The notes below the pieces were generated by a model. That model made no database searches and had not been told where the DNA came from. It worked only from the letters and a program-made list of their open reading frames with translations. A stretch of DNA of 64,000 nucleotides from Dendrosporobacter quercicolus (GTDB lineage Bacteria > Bacillota > Negativicutes > DSM-1736 > Dendrosporobacteraceae): positions 372,001 to 436,000 of the forward strand of contig NZ_FNHB01000001.1 of NCBI RefSeq assembly GCF_900104455.1, read 5' to 3'. A program made the position numbers and the translations under genes. Below are positions 27,413-38,812 of this stretch, one piece after another (positions within the stretch are counted from its first letter, which is position 1; each line of letters starts with the position of its first letter).

Positions 27413-29518
27413 ATGCATAGTTTTGAAATGGAGCTAGGCGGCAGGCCACTGAGTATTGAGTCCGGCAAGCTGGCAAAACAGGCTGGCGGCGCGGTGCTGG
27501 TCCGTTACGGCGACACAGCGGTACTCGTTACTGCCACTGCTTCAGCTGAACCACGGGAAGGAATAGACTTTTTTCCCTTAACTGTGGATTATGAGGAAAA
27601 ATTATATTCTGTTGGTAAAATTCCCGGTGGTTTTATTAAGCGTGAAGGACGTCCCAGTGAATCGGCAATTTTATCCGGCCGCCTGATTGACCGTCCAATT
27701 CGTCCGCTGTTTGCCGATGGATTTCGCAACGATGTTCAAGTGGTGGCAACAGTATTATCAGTAGATCAGAATAACCCTCCTGATATACCGGCGATGATTG
27801 GCGCTTCTTGCGCACTGTGCATTTCAGATATACCTTTTGACGGCCCGATTGGCGGTGTCCGAATTGGTAGAATCGACGGTAAATTTATCATTAATCCTAC
27901 CGTTGCCGAGCAGGAGAAAAGCGAATTAAATCTTGTCGTTGCGGGCACCAAAGATGCAGTCATCATGGTTGAGGCCGGGGCTGACGAATTGCCGGAGGAG
28001 ATTATTTTAGCGGCAATATCCTTTGGGCATGAGGTTATTCGCACCATTATTGATTTTCAACTGAATATTATTGCGGCGATCGGCAAGCCCAAACGGGATA
28101 TTAAATTGTTCGAAGTAACAGCAGATATCGATACTGCCGTCCGGGAATATGCTACCGAAAAACTGAATGCCGCCGTTCGCAATCCGGATAAGCTGGAACG
28201 GGAAGCGCAAATCAGCACTGTAAAAAAAGCGGCAGCCGAATATTTTACCGATATTTTTCCCGACCAGGGCAAGCAGATTCAATATGTTCTTCAAAAAGTA
28301 CTTAAAAAAATTGTTCGTAAAATGATTACCGTAGAAAAAATCCGTCCGGACGGGCGTGCGCTGGAAGAAGTGCGTCCAATCACCTGCGCGGTCAATCTGC
28401 TGGCCCGTACGCATGGTTCCGGCTTATTCACCCGCGGGCAAACCCAGGTGCTTACCGTAACCACGCTGGGCGCAATTGGCGATGAGCAAATATTGGACGG
28501 ACTTGGTGTGGAAGACTCCAAACGCTATATGCATCATTACAATTTCCCCTCCTACAGTGTTGGTGAAACCAGACCGTCCCGTGGTCCGGGCCGCCGGGAA
28601 ATTGGCCATGGCGCTCTGGCTGAACGGGCATTGGTGCCGGTGATTCCGAATGAAAGCGATTTCCCTTATACGATCCGGCTGGTATCTGAAGTCCTTGAAT
28701 CAAACGGATCTTCTTCCATGGGCAGCGTCTGCGGCAGCACACTATCCCTAATGGACGCCGGCGTACCGATTAAACGGCCGGTTTCCGGAGTTGCCATGGG
28801 GCTGGTTAAAGATGGCGGGGATTATTCCATTCTGACCGATATCCAGGGGATGGAAGACGCCCTGGGCGATATGGACTTTAAAGTCGCCGGTACAACCAAA
28901 GGGGTAACCGCCATTCAGATGGATATCAAAATTGCCGGCATTACCAAGGAAATTCTGACGGCAGCCCTGGAGCAGGCCAAACGCGGTCGCAGCCACATTT
29001 TGAATATCATGCTGGAAACCATCAGTACGCCTCGACCGGAGTTGTCGCCATATGCTCCCCGGATCATTACAATGGAAATTCATCCTGATAAAATCCGGGA
29101 TGTCATTGGGCCAGGCGGCAAAACCATTAAGAAAATTATTGACGAAACCGGTGTTACCATAGATATTGAAGATGATGGCAAAGTATTTATCGCCGCAGTT
29201 GATGTCGAAGCCGGCCAAAAAGCAATCCGGATTATTGAAAGTCTGGTTCGCGAGGTCGAAGTGGGCACTACCTATACGGGCAAAGTTACCCGCCTTATGA
29301 ACTTCGGGGCGTTTGTGGAAATACTGCCCGGCAAGGAAGGCCTTGTTCACATATCGCAGCTGGCGCTGGAACGGGTTGCCAAAGTTGAAGATGTCGTAAA
29401 AACAGGAGATGAAATTACAGTCAAGGTAACTGAAATTGATCGTCAGGGCCGGATCAATTTGTCCCGCAAGGAATTGCTAAAAGCTGAAGCCAACAATGAA
29501 TCTCCCAAAACAACCTGA
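27413..29518 (+). CDS. pnp: Polyribonucleotide nucleotidyltransferase (PNPase)
   Basis: 701 aa. Phosphorolytic 3'-5' exoribonuclease and degradosome component. Two RNase PH domains ([50 protein letters not shown]), then KH ([19 protein letters not shown]) and S1 ([30 protein letters not shown]) domains. Start ATG 27413 behind ACGAGGAGG; the frame is open further upstream into rpsO but that part is not PNPase. Confidence 0.97.
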   Translation: MHSFEMELGGRPLSIESGKLAKQAGGAVLVRYGDTAVLVTATASAEPREGIDFFPLTVDYEEKLYSVGKIPGGFIKREGRPSESAILSGRLIDRPIRPLFADGFRNDVQVVATVLSVDQNNPPDIPAMIGASCALCISDIPFDGPIGGVRIGRIDGKFIINPTVAEQEKSELNLVVAGTKDAVIMVEAGADELPEEIILAAISFGHEVIRTIIDFQLNIIAAIGKPKRDIKLFEVTADIDTAVREYATEKLNAAVRNPDKLEREAQISTVKKAAAEYFTDIFPDQGKQIQYVLQKVLKKIVRKMITVEKIRPDGRALEEVRPITCAVNLLARTHGSGLFTRGQTQVLTVTTLGAIGDEQILDGLGVEDSKRYMHHYNFPSYSVGETRPSRGPGRREIGHGALAERALVPVIPNESDFPYTIRLVSEVLESNGSSSMGSVCGSTLSLMDAGVPIKRPVSGVAMGLVKDGGDYSILTDIQGMEDALGDMDFKVAGTTKGVTAIQMDIKIAGITKEILTAALEQAKRGRSHILNIMLETISTPRPELSPYAPRIITMEIHPDKIRDVIGPGGKTIKKIIDETGVTIDIEDDGKVFIAAVDVEAGQKAIRIIESLVREVEVGTTYTGKVTRLMNFGAFVEILPGKEGLVHISQLALERVAKVEDVVKTGDEITVKVTEIDRQGRINLSRKELLKAEANNESPKTT

Positions 29519-29549
29519 ACATAAACCTCACGGTTTATGTTTTTTTTTA
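29518..29549 (+). terminator. Rho-independent terminator of pnp
   Basis: AACATAAACC and GGTTTATGTT around a TCAC loop, followed by TTTTTTTT. It begins at the pnp stop codon and marks the end of the conserved block before the accessory region. Confidence 0.88.
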
Positions 29550-29729
29550 CTTAAGCCAGTGAAAGCAGGGGAATTCTACACTTCATAAATCTCCCTTCCA
29601 TATGGCCGGCGTCGCCCAAATCCGGCATTTTACCCAGACAATTGCAGCAGCTGTGTTGAAGATCTGAGCTTGGTATAAGAATGCCCCAAGTCCGGAACCG
29701 CAGGCCGGGGAAGTGCGGTTTCATTGTAA

Positions 29730-29744
29730 AAATAATTATTATTA
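29730..29744. promoter_or_regulatory. PerR-like box upstream of sodA (weak)
   Basis: AAATAATTATTATTA has the core ATAATTATTAT and matches the PerR consensus TTATAATNATTATAA at 11 of 14 defined positions. It lies about 30 bases upstream of the -35 in an AT-rich stretch, so the match could be chance. The surrounding 29550-29849 holds no gene. Confidence 0.35.
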
Positions 29745-29773
29745 ACAAAAATTATTTTTTTAATAAAAACTAC

Positions 29774-29802
29774 TTGATTATTTCCGAGCGAAATAGTATG
29801 AT
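29774..29802 (+). promoter_or_regulatory. Promoter of sodA
   Basis: TTGATT (29774-29779), 17-base spacer, TATGAT (29797-29802). It gives a leader of about 40 bases ending in GAAGGAGG before the sodA ATG. Confidence 0.75.
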
Positions 29803-29849
29803 ATAAACAAATCAAGAATCAGTGTTCAGAACTGAAGGAGGTTTGTGAT

Positions 29850-30470
29850 ATGAAACAGGTGGAATTAAACTATACTTTTGAGGCTTTGGAGCCTTTTATT
29901 GACGAAGTAACGATGCGGACTCATTATGAGAAGCATCATGCGACCTATACCAATAACTTTAATGCAACGCTGGCAAAGCTGCCGGAGTTGTCCGGTAAAA
30001 CAGATGCTCAAATTCTGGCGGACTTGAACGCGATTGCCGATGCAGGACTGCGAACGGCCATCCAAAACAACGGGGGCGGTTTTTACAATCATAACTTGTA
30101 CTTCTCGACGATTTCCCCTGACGGCGGCAAGGAACCGGCCGGGACGCTGGCCGGACAGATACAGCGCGAGTTTGGCAGTTTTACTGAATTCAGGGAAAAA
30201 ATATCGTCTGCCGCCATCGGACGGTTCGGCTCCGGCTGGGCCTGGCTTTCCAGCGATGCAGCCGGCAAACTGATAATTACTTCAACCCCCAATCAGGATA
30301 ACCCGCTGATGGAATCGTCCGGCAAGTTGACGCCTATTCTGGGAATTGATGTGTGGGAGCACGCGTATTACCTGAAATATAAGAACTTGCGGGCCGATTA
30401 TGTCAAAGCCTTTTTTGAAGTCATCGACTGGCGGGAAGTTGCCAAACGTTATGAATTGTCCGTTCGTTAA
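29850..30470 (+). CDS. sodA: Superoxide dismutase (Fe/Mn family)
   Basis: 206 aa. It dismutates superoxide in the cytoplasm. HYEKHHATYTNNFN supplies the first metal histidine, NNGGGFYNHNLYF the second, and GIDVWEHAYYLKYKN the aspartate and third histidine. The GGG before the NHN motif is closer to Mn or cambialistic enzymes, but metal choice cannot be read with certainty. Monocistronic: own promoter and a strong terminator. With perR and katG nearby it forms an oxidative-stress group in what is likely an anaerobe. Confidence 0.94.
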   Translation: MKQVELNYTFEALEPFIDEVTMRTHYEKHHATYTNNFNATLAKLPELSGKTDAQILADLNAIADAGLRTAIQNNGGGFYNHNLYFSTISPDGGKEPAGTLAGQIQREFGSFTEFREKISSAAIGRFGSGWAWLSSDAAGKLIITSTPNQDNPLMESSGKLTPILGIDVWEHAYYLKYKNLRADYVKAFFEVIDWREVAKRYELSVR

Positions 30471-30497
30471 AGATGGTGATGTAATATATTAACCGCA

Positions 30498-30562
30498 AAC
30501 ATCGTCAAACAGTTATTCCCAATTGGCTTAGGTCAGGGAGCTGTTTGACGATGTTTTTTTAT
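30498..30562 (+). terminator. Rho-independent terminator of sodA
   Basis: AACATCGTCAAACAG (30498-30512) and CTGTTTGACGATGTT (30541-30555) pair over 15 bases, followed by a T run. The 28-base loop is long. Confidence 0.85.
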
Positions 30563-31001
30563 CACTACTGCCGCGTCACGGCAATGAAAAATAAAAGATC
30601 AGGCAGGTCAACTGTATAGTTGAGTTTTGCTTTGTAGGGAAAACTGATGAAGAAATCTCCTTCATGTGTACCGCTGATTTTGTTCCTGCTCAAGCAAGTA
30701 CAAGCGAAGAACGACCGGAAAGGTTTTAGAATTAAGGCATTGATTTATATATGAACCTGGCTCATAACAGGAATTTGCTGCTGAATAGATTTATGTGAGT
30801 CTATGTTGCCGAACAAGACAATTTGTCCTAAATAATAGGTAAAAAGACTCAAGGATTTTACCGGGTTTTTATAGAAATAACTAACTTATATATTATTTTT
30901 GGGTAGGTACCCGACTGCTATTTTCCCGCAGCCTGGAGCTTAATATGATACTTTGCATCAACAGTTTTATGACGAATGGAGGAGAGGAGGAGAACAAATC
31001 G
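30563..31001. other. Gene-free AT-rich stretch after sodA
   Basis: About 440 bases with many stops in all frames. I see no repeat, RNA gene or regulatory motif I can name, except that the last part carries the ribosome-binding site GGAGGAGAGGAGG for the small gene that follows. Confidence 0.5.
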
Positions 31002-31166
31002 ATGCTTGACATTATTGGAGGAATGATTGGCGTTTACTTTTTAATTGCTATGCTGTCTCTTTTTGCCTATATTATTTTCAAAAAAGGGAACTGGAAAAAA
31101 TCTCTTTTACATATCGGCATATCTGTTGTTTTGTTGACTATTACTGTTGTTGCTAGCATTCAGTAA
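31002..31166 (+). CDS. Small hypothetical membrane protein (54 aa)
   Basis: From ATG 31002 the product has a hydrophobic helix at about residues 3-24 (IIGGMIGVYFLIAMLSLFAY), a basic hinge (FKKGNWKKS) and a second helix to the C-terminus. The purine-rich GGAGGAGAGGAGG lies 10-20 bases upstream, and an upstream in-frame ATG at 30945 is possible but lacks one. No known family. It precedes the Kai module by about 600 bases, with no sign of co-transcription. Confidence 0.55.
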   Translation: MLDIIGGMIGVYFLIAMLSLFAYIIFKKGNWKKSLLHIGISVVLLTITVVASIQ

Positions 31167-31777
31167 GTTTGAATCGGACGATTGCATTTTAGAAAAAGCC
31201 GGCCGTTTCTATTCTGACTGGAATTTAGCAAAAAGCCAATTGCAATTGTTGACTCAAGACAAAAACCAGCCGAGACGTGCTGATGGTCCAGAACTCAGAA
31301 ATTCTCTCGGGATAACAAAGCAAGCGTTGGTAAGCAGGTGAACTTAGGGCGGATTTTCAAATTCTTGAATTTAGAGGAGAAAAAACATAACATCTAAACC
31401 ATTAAACAGAACAGTCCGTCTCGAACTGTTCTGTTTAATTCATTCACATGCTGCTTTGCGCTAACCATCATCAGGCGGATTAAATACTCTTGCCAAGGTT
31501 GAAATAAAAAAGGTTTTTTGTCGTATTTTGACGAACTCATTCATAAAGTTGCTGCAGCAACAGCGGAAGCCCAATGGCTGCCAATTGCTTCAGCAGGCCA
31601 GCATTTGACCAAAAGTCAAGTACATAAACGAACCCCATCACGGGTAGCCATAAAGATTAGTACAAAATTCATTTGAATGAGAATCACTTGGCACTGGTGA
31701 TCTTTTGGGTAGTTGCTTTTGGACTCCTAAGGCGGTTGCTTTCCTTGCCTGTCGCCGAATTTGATATATGGATATAG
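31167..31777. other. Gene-poor stretch with a 15-bp inverted repeat and a possible decayed frame
   Basis: No credible intact gene in 611 bases. Positions 31401-31439 hold a perfect 15-bp inverted repeat (ATTAAACAGAACAGT and its complement, 9-base loop) without a clear T run. Positions 31503-31677 read open without a start codon and encode a protein-like stretch (for example AEAQWLPIASAGQHLTK) that I cannot assign; it may be a remnant. Confidence 0.4.
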
Positions 31778-33823
31778 GTGTGTATGCGGACTGAACGGTC
31801 TGTCGAAAGGATGATTAATCTAGGAATGAAGGCGAAAAAAGATATGCATGGTGATCAATCCGTGGAAGAAATCGGAGTCTTAAAATTATATATTTTGGGT
31901 CAGTCCCAGAAATCCGTAAAGGCGTTGGCTAATCTCCAGAAAATTAGCGAGAACAACCTAAGAGAAAAATATTTTATAGAAATTTGTGATTTAGCAATCC
32001 ATCCTGAAAAAGCAAAGCAGGATAAAATTTTGGCAATACCTACTTTAGTCAAGCGTTATCCACCCCCTGTTACGAAAATAATCGGAGATCTGTCGGATAC
32101 GGAAAAGGTCCTGTGCATACTGAATGAGGCTGATCATACCCATCACAATGTCGAGGCTGATCATACATACCGCATTATTGTCGAAGAAATGCTGGAAGGC
32201 TTTGTGACGCTTGATGAAGACGGTTTTATTCTTTTCTGTAACAAAGCTTTTTCCAATATGATGGGGAACAAGCCGCAAGCGGTGGTCGGAACCTCCATTA
32301 CCAATATGATTACGATTCCTGACAGAGCCGAAGTGGAAAGTTTTCTAAAAAATAAACAACGGAATTTGCGGCAGGAAATAAATCTATTTACGGATTCAAA
32401 GAATAACATACCGGTGCTGGTGTCGGCCAGCCGACTGGATTGGAATGGCAATAAAATTGTCTGTATGCTGTTTACTGATCTCACTGCGCAAAAAGATGCC
32501 GAGATCACTGTCAAGAGAAAAGAGGAAATCATTACTCGAATGGCCTATTTCGACAGCTTGACCGATCTTCCCAACCGGATCTTATTTATGGACAAGCTAG
32601 GAACTGCTATAAGAGAGGCCGAAAGATCGGGTGATAAGTTAGCGGTCATCTTTATTGATCTGGACAATTTTAAAAGAGTTAATGATACAATGGGCCATGA
32701 AGCAGGGGATTTGTTACTCAAAGAGATTGGTATCCGCTTCCGGAGGAATATCCGGAAAGCGGATATCTTATCCCGCATGGGAGGCGATGAATTTGCAATT
32801 CTTACGCATACAAAGTCGGGGATTAAGGAAGCGGATGAGCTAGGGCGCAGGTTAATTAAAGTCGCCAGTCAGCCCTGTACCATAAACAATACAACCCATG
32901 TGTTAAGCGCCAGCATCGGGATCGCAATCTATCCTGATAATGGCTATACAGAAGAGGAACTGCTGAATAATGCCGATACGGCGATGTATAAAGCAAAAGC
33001 CCAGGGAAAAAACAAATGTTGCCTGTTCGACGATTCCATGAGAGAGGAAGTGATGAAAAGAGCCTGCATGGAAGGATACTTGCGGGACGCTTTAAATCAA
33101 AATGAGCTGACGGTTTTTTTTCAACCCCAGTTTGAAATTGAAACAGGGGTTCTACGGGGAATGGAGGCTTTGCTGCGCTGGAATAGCAAGCAATTAGGAA
33201 ATGTTCCGCCAAGTCAGTTTATTCCCATTGCCGAGGAAAACCGTTTAATTCATCAGTACGGCAAATGGATGCTCAGACATGCCTGCCGGAAAAACAGGGA
33301 ATGGCAGAATAAAGGGTTGCCTCAAATTAAGATTGCGGTGAACATATCGCCCAGAGAGCTGGAACAGGATTGCTTTGTGGAGCAGGTAATTGCCATTTTG
33401 CGGGAAACCGGGTTGGAGGCCCGCTACCTGGAACTTGAGATTACGGAAAGCCTAATGATCAATGGTGATGTAAAAGCTATCGATAAACTGGAAGAATTGA
33501 AAAAAGCAGGGGTGGGTATTGTGCTGGATGACTTTGGCACTGGCTATTCATCCTTAAGCTATCTCAACAGTTTGCCGATCCAAATATTAAAAATTGACAA
33601 AAGTTTTATTACTAATCTGCAACGTAAAGAAAGTGATATCAGTCTGGTTAAGGCAATCATTTCCCTGGCTCACAATCTTGGATTGAGGGTTGTGGCTGAA
33701 GGGGTGGAAAACACCGGACAGGTTAATATCCTTAAAGAGTGCCGGTGCGACTTCACCCAGGGCTTTCTTTATTCCCCGCCGGTAGATGAAAAGATGGCGG
33801 AAGAAATTTTAAAAAATCAATAA
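31778..33823 (+). CDS. KaiB domain fused to PAS-GGDEF-EAL (clock-linked cyclic-di-GMP enzyme)
   Basis: 681 aa from GTG 31778; starts at ATG 31784 or 31844 are possible. Residues about 33-115 are a KaiB domain: VLKLYILGQSQKSVKALANL, then DKILAIPTLVKR and PPPVTKIIGDLSDTEKVL, close to cyanobacterial KaiB and less like SasA. A PAS domain follows (about 130-240), then GGDEF (about 255-420) with an intact MGGDEF at 334-339 and the inhibitory-site RxxD (RKAD, 326-329), then EAL (about 430-680) with E463-A464-L465, NISPREL, LEITES, DDFGTGYSS and AEGVEN intact. Both cyclase and phosphodiesterase activities are therefore possible. No membrane segment. kaiC follows after 92 bases on the same strand. The inferred role is to read KaiC state and change cyclic-di-GMP. 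Confidence 0.93.
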   Translation: MCMRTERSVERMINLGMKAKKDMHGDQSVEEIGVLKLYILGQSQKSVKALANLQKISENNLREKYFIEICDLAIHPEKAKQDKILAIPTLVKRYPPPVTKIIGDLSDTEKVLCILNEADHTHHNVEADHTYRIIVEEMLEGFVTLDEDGFILFCNKAFSNMMGNKPQAVVGTSITNMITIPDRAEVESFLKNKQRNLRQEINLFTDSKNNIPVLVSASRLDWNGNKIVCMLFTDLTAQKDAEITVKRKEEIITRMAYFDSLTDLPNRILFMDKLGTAIREAERSGDKLAVIFIDLDNFKRVNDTMGHEAGDLLLKEIGIRFRRNIRKADILSRMGGDEFAILTHTKSGIKEADELGRRLIKVASQPCTINNTTHVLSASIGIAIYPDNGYTEEELLNNADTAMYKAKAQGKNKCCLFDDSMREEVMKRACMEGYLRDALNQNELTVFFQPQFEIETGVLRGMEALLRWNSKQLGNVPPSQFIPIAEENRLIHQYGKWMLRHACRKNREWQNKGLPQIKIAVNISPRELEQDCFVEQVIAILRETGLEARYLELEITESLMINGDVKAIDKLEELKKAGVGIVLDDFGTGYSSLSYLNSLPIQILKIDKSFITNLQRKESDISLVKAIISLAHNLGLRVVAEGVENTGQVNILKECRCDFTQGFLYSPPVDEKMAEEILKNQ

Positions 33824-33915
33824 AGGAAGCCTGTCATCTTTCTGATTCATGGCTACGAATTGCGTAACGGTCATTGGAAAAAAGATATTTTTAAGAAAAT
33901 AAGGAGTAGTAGTAT

Positions 33916-35610
33916 ATGGAACCAACTGTTATCCAACGGAATCATTGTTTACAAAAAACACCAACTGGAATTCAGGGCTTCGACGAAATTACATATGGCG
34001 GCTTGCCGCGGGGACGGGCGGCGCTGGTTTGCGGTGCGGCTGGATGTGGCAAGACGCTGTTTGCTATGCAGTTTCTCGTAAACGGCGCAGTTGTGTATAA
34101 CGAGCCAGGCGTCTTTATGTCGTTTGAAGAAAATGAGACCGAACTTGCCGAGAATTTCGCCTCTCTCGGCTTGGATTTGAATGAGCTTTCCGAACAAAAC
34201 AAAATCCTCATGGATCATGTATTTATTGACAGAAGTAAAATTGTCGAAAACGGTGAATATGATTTGGAAGGACTTTTCGTACGTCTTGATGCCGCCATAA
34301 ATTCTATTGGCGCCAAGCGGGTAGTTCTGGACACCATTGAAGCACTGTTTTCTTGTTTGAATGATACGAAAATATTACGGGCCGAACTTCGCCGGCTGTT
34401 TCGTTGGTTGAAGGAAAAAGGCGTTACGACGATAATAACCGGTGAGCGGGGACCTGATGCTCTGACCCGTCATGGAATCGAGGAATATGTTTCCGACTGT
34501 GTAATCGTGCTGGATCATACGGTTGTCGACAACATCTCAACCCGGCATGTAAGTATTGTAAAATATCGTGGTTCTGCCCATGGAACCAATGAATACCCTT
34601 TCCTCATTGATGAATATGGCATTTGTATTATGCCGATAACTTCGGTAGAACTTGATGCGGTTGCTTCCACGGACCGGATTTCCACCGGAGTTCCGCGGTT
34701 AGACACCATGCTTGGCGCCGATGGCTTTTATGTTGGCAGCAGTGTTCTGATTTCCGGAACCGCAGGGACGGGGAAGACGACATTGGCTGCTCACATGGTG
34801 AATGCAGCTTGTTGCCGGGGGGAGAAGAGCTTATATTTTGCCCTTGAAGAATCACCCAATCAAATTATTCGCAATATCAGATCGGTGGGGATTGATTTGC
34901 AGCAATGGGTGGATCAGGATTTGCTGTATTTTTTGGCAGCCAGGCCCACCTGCTTTGGCTTAGAAATGCACCTAGTAACAATGTATAAAAAGATTATTGA
35001 AATTAACCCGCGTCTGGTCATCGTTGATTCCATGTCAGACCTGGTCGCGATGGGGAGTGCAAAGGATGTCAAAAGTATGCTTACCCGGTTGCTTGATTTT
35101 CTTAAGCACAAGCAAATTACTCTCATCTTACTGGAATTATCAACAGAAAACAGTATGGAGCAAACTAAGGTGGGCATGTCCTCGCTGGCTGATACATGGA
35201 TTGCGCTGCGCGATATTGAGTTTGGCGGCGAGCGCAATCGCGGCCTTTATATTTTAAAATCGCGCGGCATGGCTCACTCTAATCAGATCAGAGAGTTTGT
35301 TCTTACTGAGCGAGGAATCAATTTATTGGATGTATACACCGGCCCGGATGGGGTATTAACCGGCTCCGCTCGCCTTACACAAGAGGCTAAAGAGAAGGCT
35401 GCGCGGTTGCAGCGTCAACATGATATTGAACGCAGGCGTCAGGACATTGAGCGGAAACGTAAGAAGGCGGAAGCGACAATATCAGAAATACAAACTTCTT
35501 TTGAGGCTGAAAAAGCCGAGCTGGAAAGTTTGATAATGCAAGGAGAAGAGGAATTAGAAATGCTTGCCAGGGGGAACGAACAAATTGCCCTAATGCGTAA
35601 AGCTGACTAG
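33916..35610 (+). CDS. kaiC: KaiC-family two-domain ATPase/kinase with C-terminal coiled coil
   Basis: 564 aa. Two RecA-like domains. CI (about 10-240) has Walker A GAAGCGKT (40-47) and the catalytic pair E71-E72; CII (about 250-480) has GTAGTGKT (281-288) and E311-E312. The phosphosites S431/T432 of Synechococcus KaiC align with S422-S423 (GMSSLADT) and T426 with T417, so autophosphorylation is possible. KYRGSAHG and KSRGMAHS are the family's interface motifs. After YTGPDGVLTGSAR comes a charged coiled coil (about 485-560) instead of the cyanobacterial KaiA-binding tail, as in KaiC2/KaiC3-type proteins. Start ATG 33916 behind AAGGAG. No kaiA is seen. Confidence 0.92.
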   Translation: MEPTVIQRNHCLQKTPTGIQGFDEITYGGLPRGRAALVCGAAGCGKTLFAMQFLVNGAVVYNEPGVFMSFEENETELAENFASLGLDLNELSEQNKILMDHVFIDRSKIVENGEYDLEGLFVRLDAAINSIGAKRVVLDTIEALFSCLNDTKILRAELRRLFRWLKEKGVTTIITGERGPDALTRHGIEEYVSDCVIVLDHTVVDNISTRHVSIVKYRGSAHGTNEYPFLIDEYGICIMPITSVELDAVASTDRISTGVPRLDTMLGADGFYVGSSVLISGTAGTGKTTLAAHMVNAACCRGEKSLYFALEESPNQIIRNIRSVGIDLQQWVDQDLLYFLAARPTCFGLEMHLVTMYKKIIEINPRLVIVDSMSDLVAMGSAKDVKSMLTRLLDFLKHKQITLILLELSTENSMEQTKVGMSSLADTWIALRDIEFGGERNRGLYILKSRGMAHSNQIREFVLTERGINLLDVYTGPDGVLTGSARLTQEAKEKAARLQRQHDIERRRQDIERKRKKAEATISEIQTSFEAEKAELESLIMQGEEELEMLARGNEQIALMRKAD

Positions 35611-35647
35611 TGTCTTGCAAAACGGTCTATTTCGCATTTCACACTCC

Positions 35648-35668
35648 GCAAACGGTTAGCACGTTTGC
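35648..35668 (+). other. Small hairpin after kaiC
   Basis: GCAAACG and CGTTTGC around a 7-base loop. No T run follows, so its role as a terminator is doubtful. Another imperfect pairing (CTGCC/GGCAG, about 35737-35765) lies further on. The rest of 35611-35822 shows nothing recognisable. Confidence 0.3.
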
Positions 35669-35822
35669 AGGCCGTGGGACAAAGAAACAGCGACTGATAC
35701 ATGACGGCATACTTAATAGAAAAATATTGTCAAATCTCTGCCGATTTTTGTACTAATTTGGCAGGGGTTTGTTATTATTTTGGGAATAAAGAATATTAAA
35801 GCATAAACGATGAAGAGGCTTA

Positions 35823-35851
35823 TTGACAGTTGAAAAAAATGAAATTATAAT
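35823..35851 (+). promoter_or_regulatory. Full-consensus SigA promoter of perR
   Basis: TTGACA (35823-35828), exactly 17 bases, TATAAT (35846-35851). Both hexamers match the SigA consensus perfectly. Such a strong promoter is expected to be held down by a repressor; a PerR box overlaps its start site. Confidence 0.9.
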
Positions 35852-35855
35852 AAAT

Positions 35856-35870
35856 TTATAATAATTATAA
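35856..35870. promoter_or_regulatory. Exact PerR box over the perR transcription start
   Basis: TTATAATAATTATAA matches the consensus TTATAATNATTATAA at every position. It begins 5 bases after the -10 and covers the predicted start site near 35858, so bound PerR would block initiation. A third half-site (ATTATAA at 35844-35850) overlaps the -10. Confidence 0.85.
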
Positions 35871-35911
35871 TTTCAGAATGTTTCTATTGATAACCTGGAT
35901 GAGGTGAGAAT

Positions 35912-36340
35912 ATGCGCAATTCATCGCCCGAGTTCGCAAAGCGCCTGCAACGCAAAAATATCCGGCCAACTTATCCCAGGATAAAGGTGTTGGAATACCT
36001 TGCAGCTAAAATGTCCCATCCCACCGTTGATGAGATATATAGTTATCTGGTAAAAGAAATACCGACCTTGTCTAGGACTACGGTGTACAACACTTTAAAA
36101 ATTTTCGTGGATGCCGGCTTGGCTAAAATTGTTGCTATCGAGGAAAATGAGCTGCGATACGATGTGATTATGCACAAGCATGGACACTTCAAATGTGAGT
36201 CTTGTGCGAAAATATACGATTTTGCCTTAGATATTGAGGCCTTACAAGCCGAAGAATTGACCCATTTTAAGATAAAGGAAAAAAACGTCCTTTTTTACGG
36301 TATTTGTCCGCAATGCAATAAAGAGCAGGAAGAAGACTGA
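35912..36340 (+). CDS. perR: Peroxide-responsive repressor PerR (Fur family)
   Basis: 142 aa. It represses peroxide defence genes when its Fe or Mn site is intact; iron-catalysed oxidation of ligand histidines releases DNA. Aligned with Bacillus PerR, the regulatory ligands are present as H36, D84, H90, H92 and D103; D84 in RYDVIMHKHGHF separates PerR from Fur. The structural zinc site is C95-x2-C98 and C132-x2-C135. The DNA-recognition helix is in SRTTVYNTLKIF. Preceded by a consensus promoter with its own box, which implies autoregulation; katG follows. Confidence 0.93.
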   Translation: MRNSSPEFAKRLQRKNIRPTYPRIKVLEYLAAKMSHPTVDEIYSYLVKEIPTLSRTTVYNTLKIFVDAGLAKIVAIEENELRYDVIMHKHGHFKCESCAKIYDFALDIEALQAEELTHFKIKEKNVLFYGICPQCNKEQEED

Positions 36341-36482
36341 TGCAGCATACTGGTGCAGGTATCTATTGCAGTGTTACCGGCAGAAACAATGTTTTACCGA
36401 TAACCCGGTAGTCATGCCCAGGTAATGATATGCCAAATGATTAAAAAGGAGGGTAGCAAAAAAGGAACAGGCCGAAGTGACC

Positions 36483-36506
36483 ACCTTATAGTATATGGGA
36501 TAAGGT
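36483..36506. promoter_or_regulatory. Inverted repeat upstream of katG
   Basis: ACCTTAT (36483-36489) and ATAAGGT (36500-36506) with a 10-base spacer, about 65 bases before the katG start and next to a TATACT that could be a -10 (about 36518). It does not match the PerR box. A candidate operator for katG; no T run follows, so it is not a terminator. Confidence 0.4.
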
Positions 36507-36540
36507 AGTGGATATGGCTATACTTTCAATATCACAGTAA

Positions 36541-38763
<2,223 letters not shown>

Positions 38764-38776
38764 GCAACATCTGAGC

Positions 38777-38812
38777 GCGGCGTTTCAGTGCAATCTGAAA
38801 CGCCGCCTTTTT
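38777..38812 (+). terminator. Rho-independent terminator of katG
   Basis: GCGGCGTTTCAG and CTGAAACGCCGC form a 12-bp perfect stem with a 6-base loop, followed by CTTTTT. Confidence 0.92.

Noticed and set aside
31147-31341. 64-codon frame after the small membrane protein
   Set aside because: No ribosome-binding site, overlaps the preceding gene and shows no protein-like pattern.
31668-31700. Fur-box-like sequence TTTGAATGAGAATCAC before the Kai operon
   Set aside because: Only partial agreement with the TGATAATNATTATCA pattern and no clear promoter next to it.
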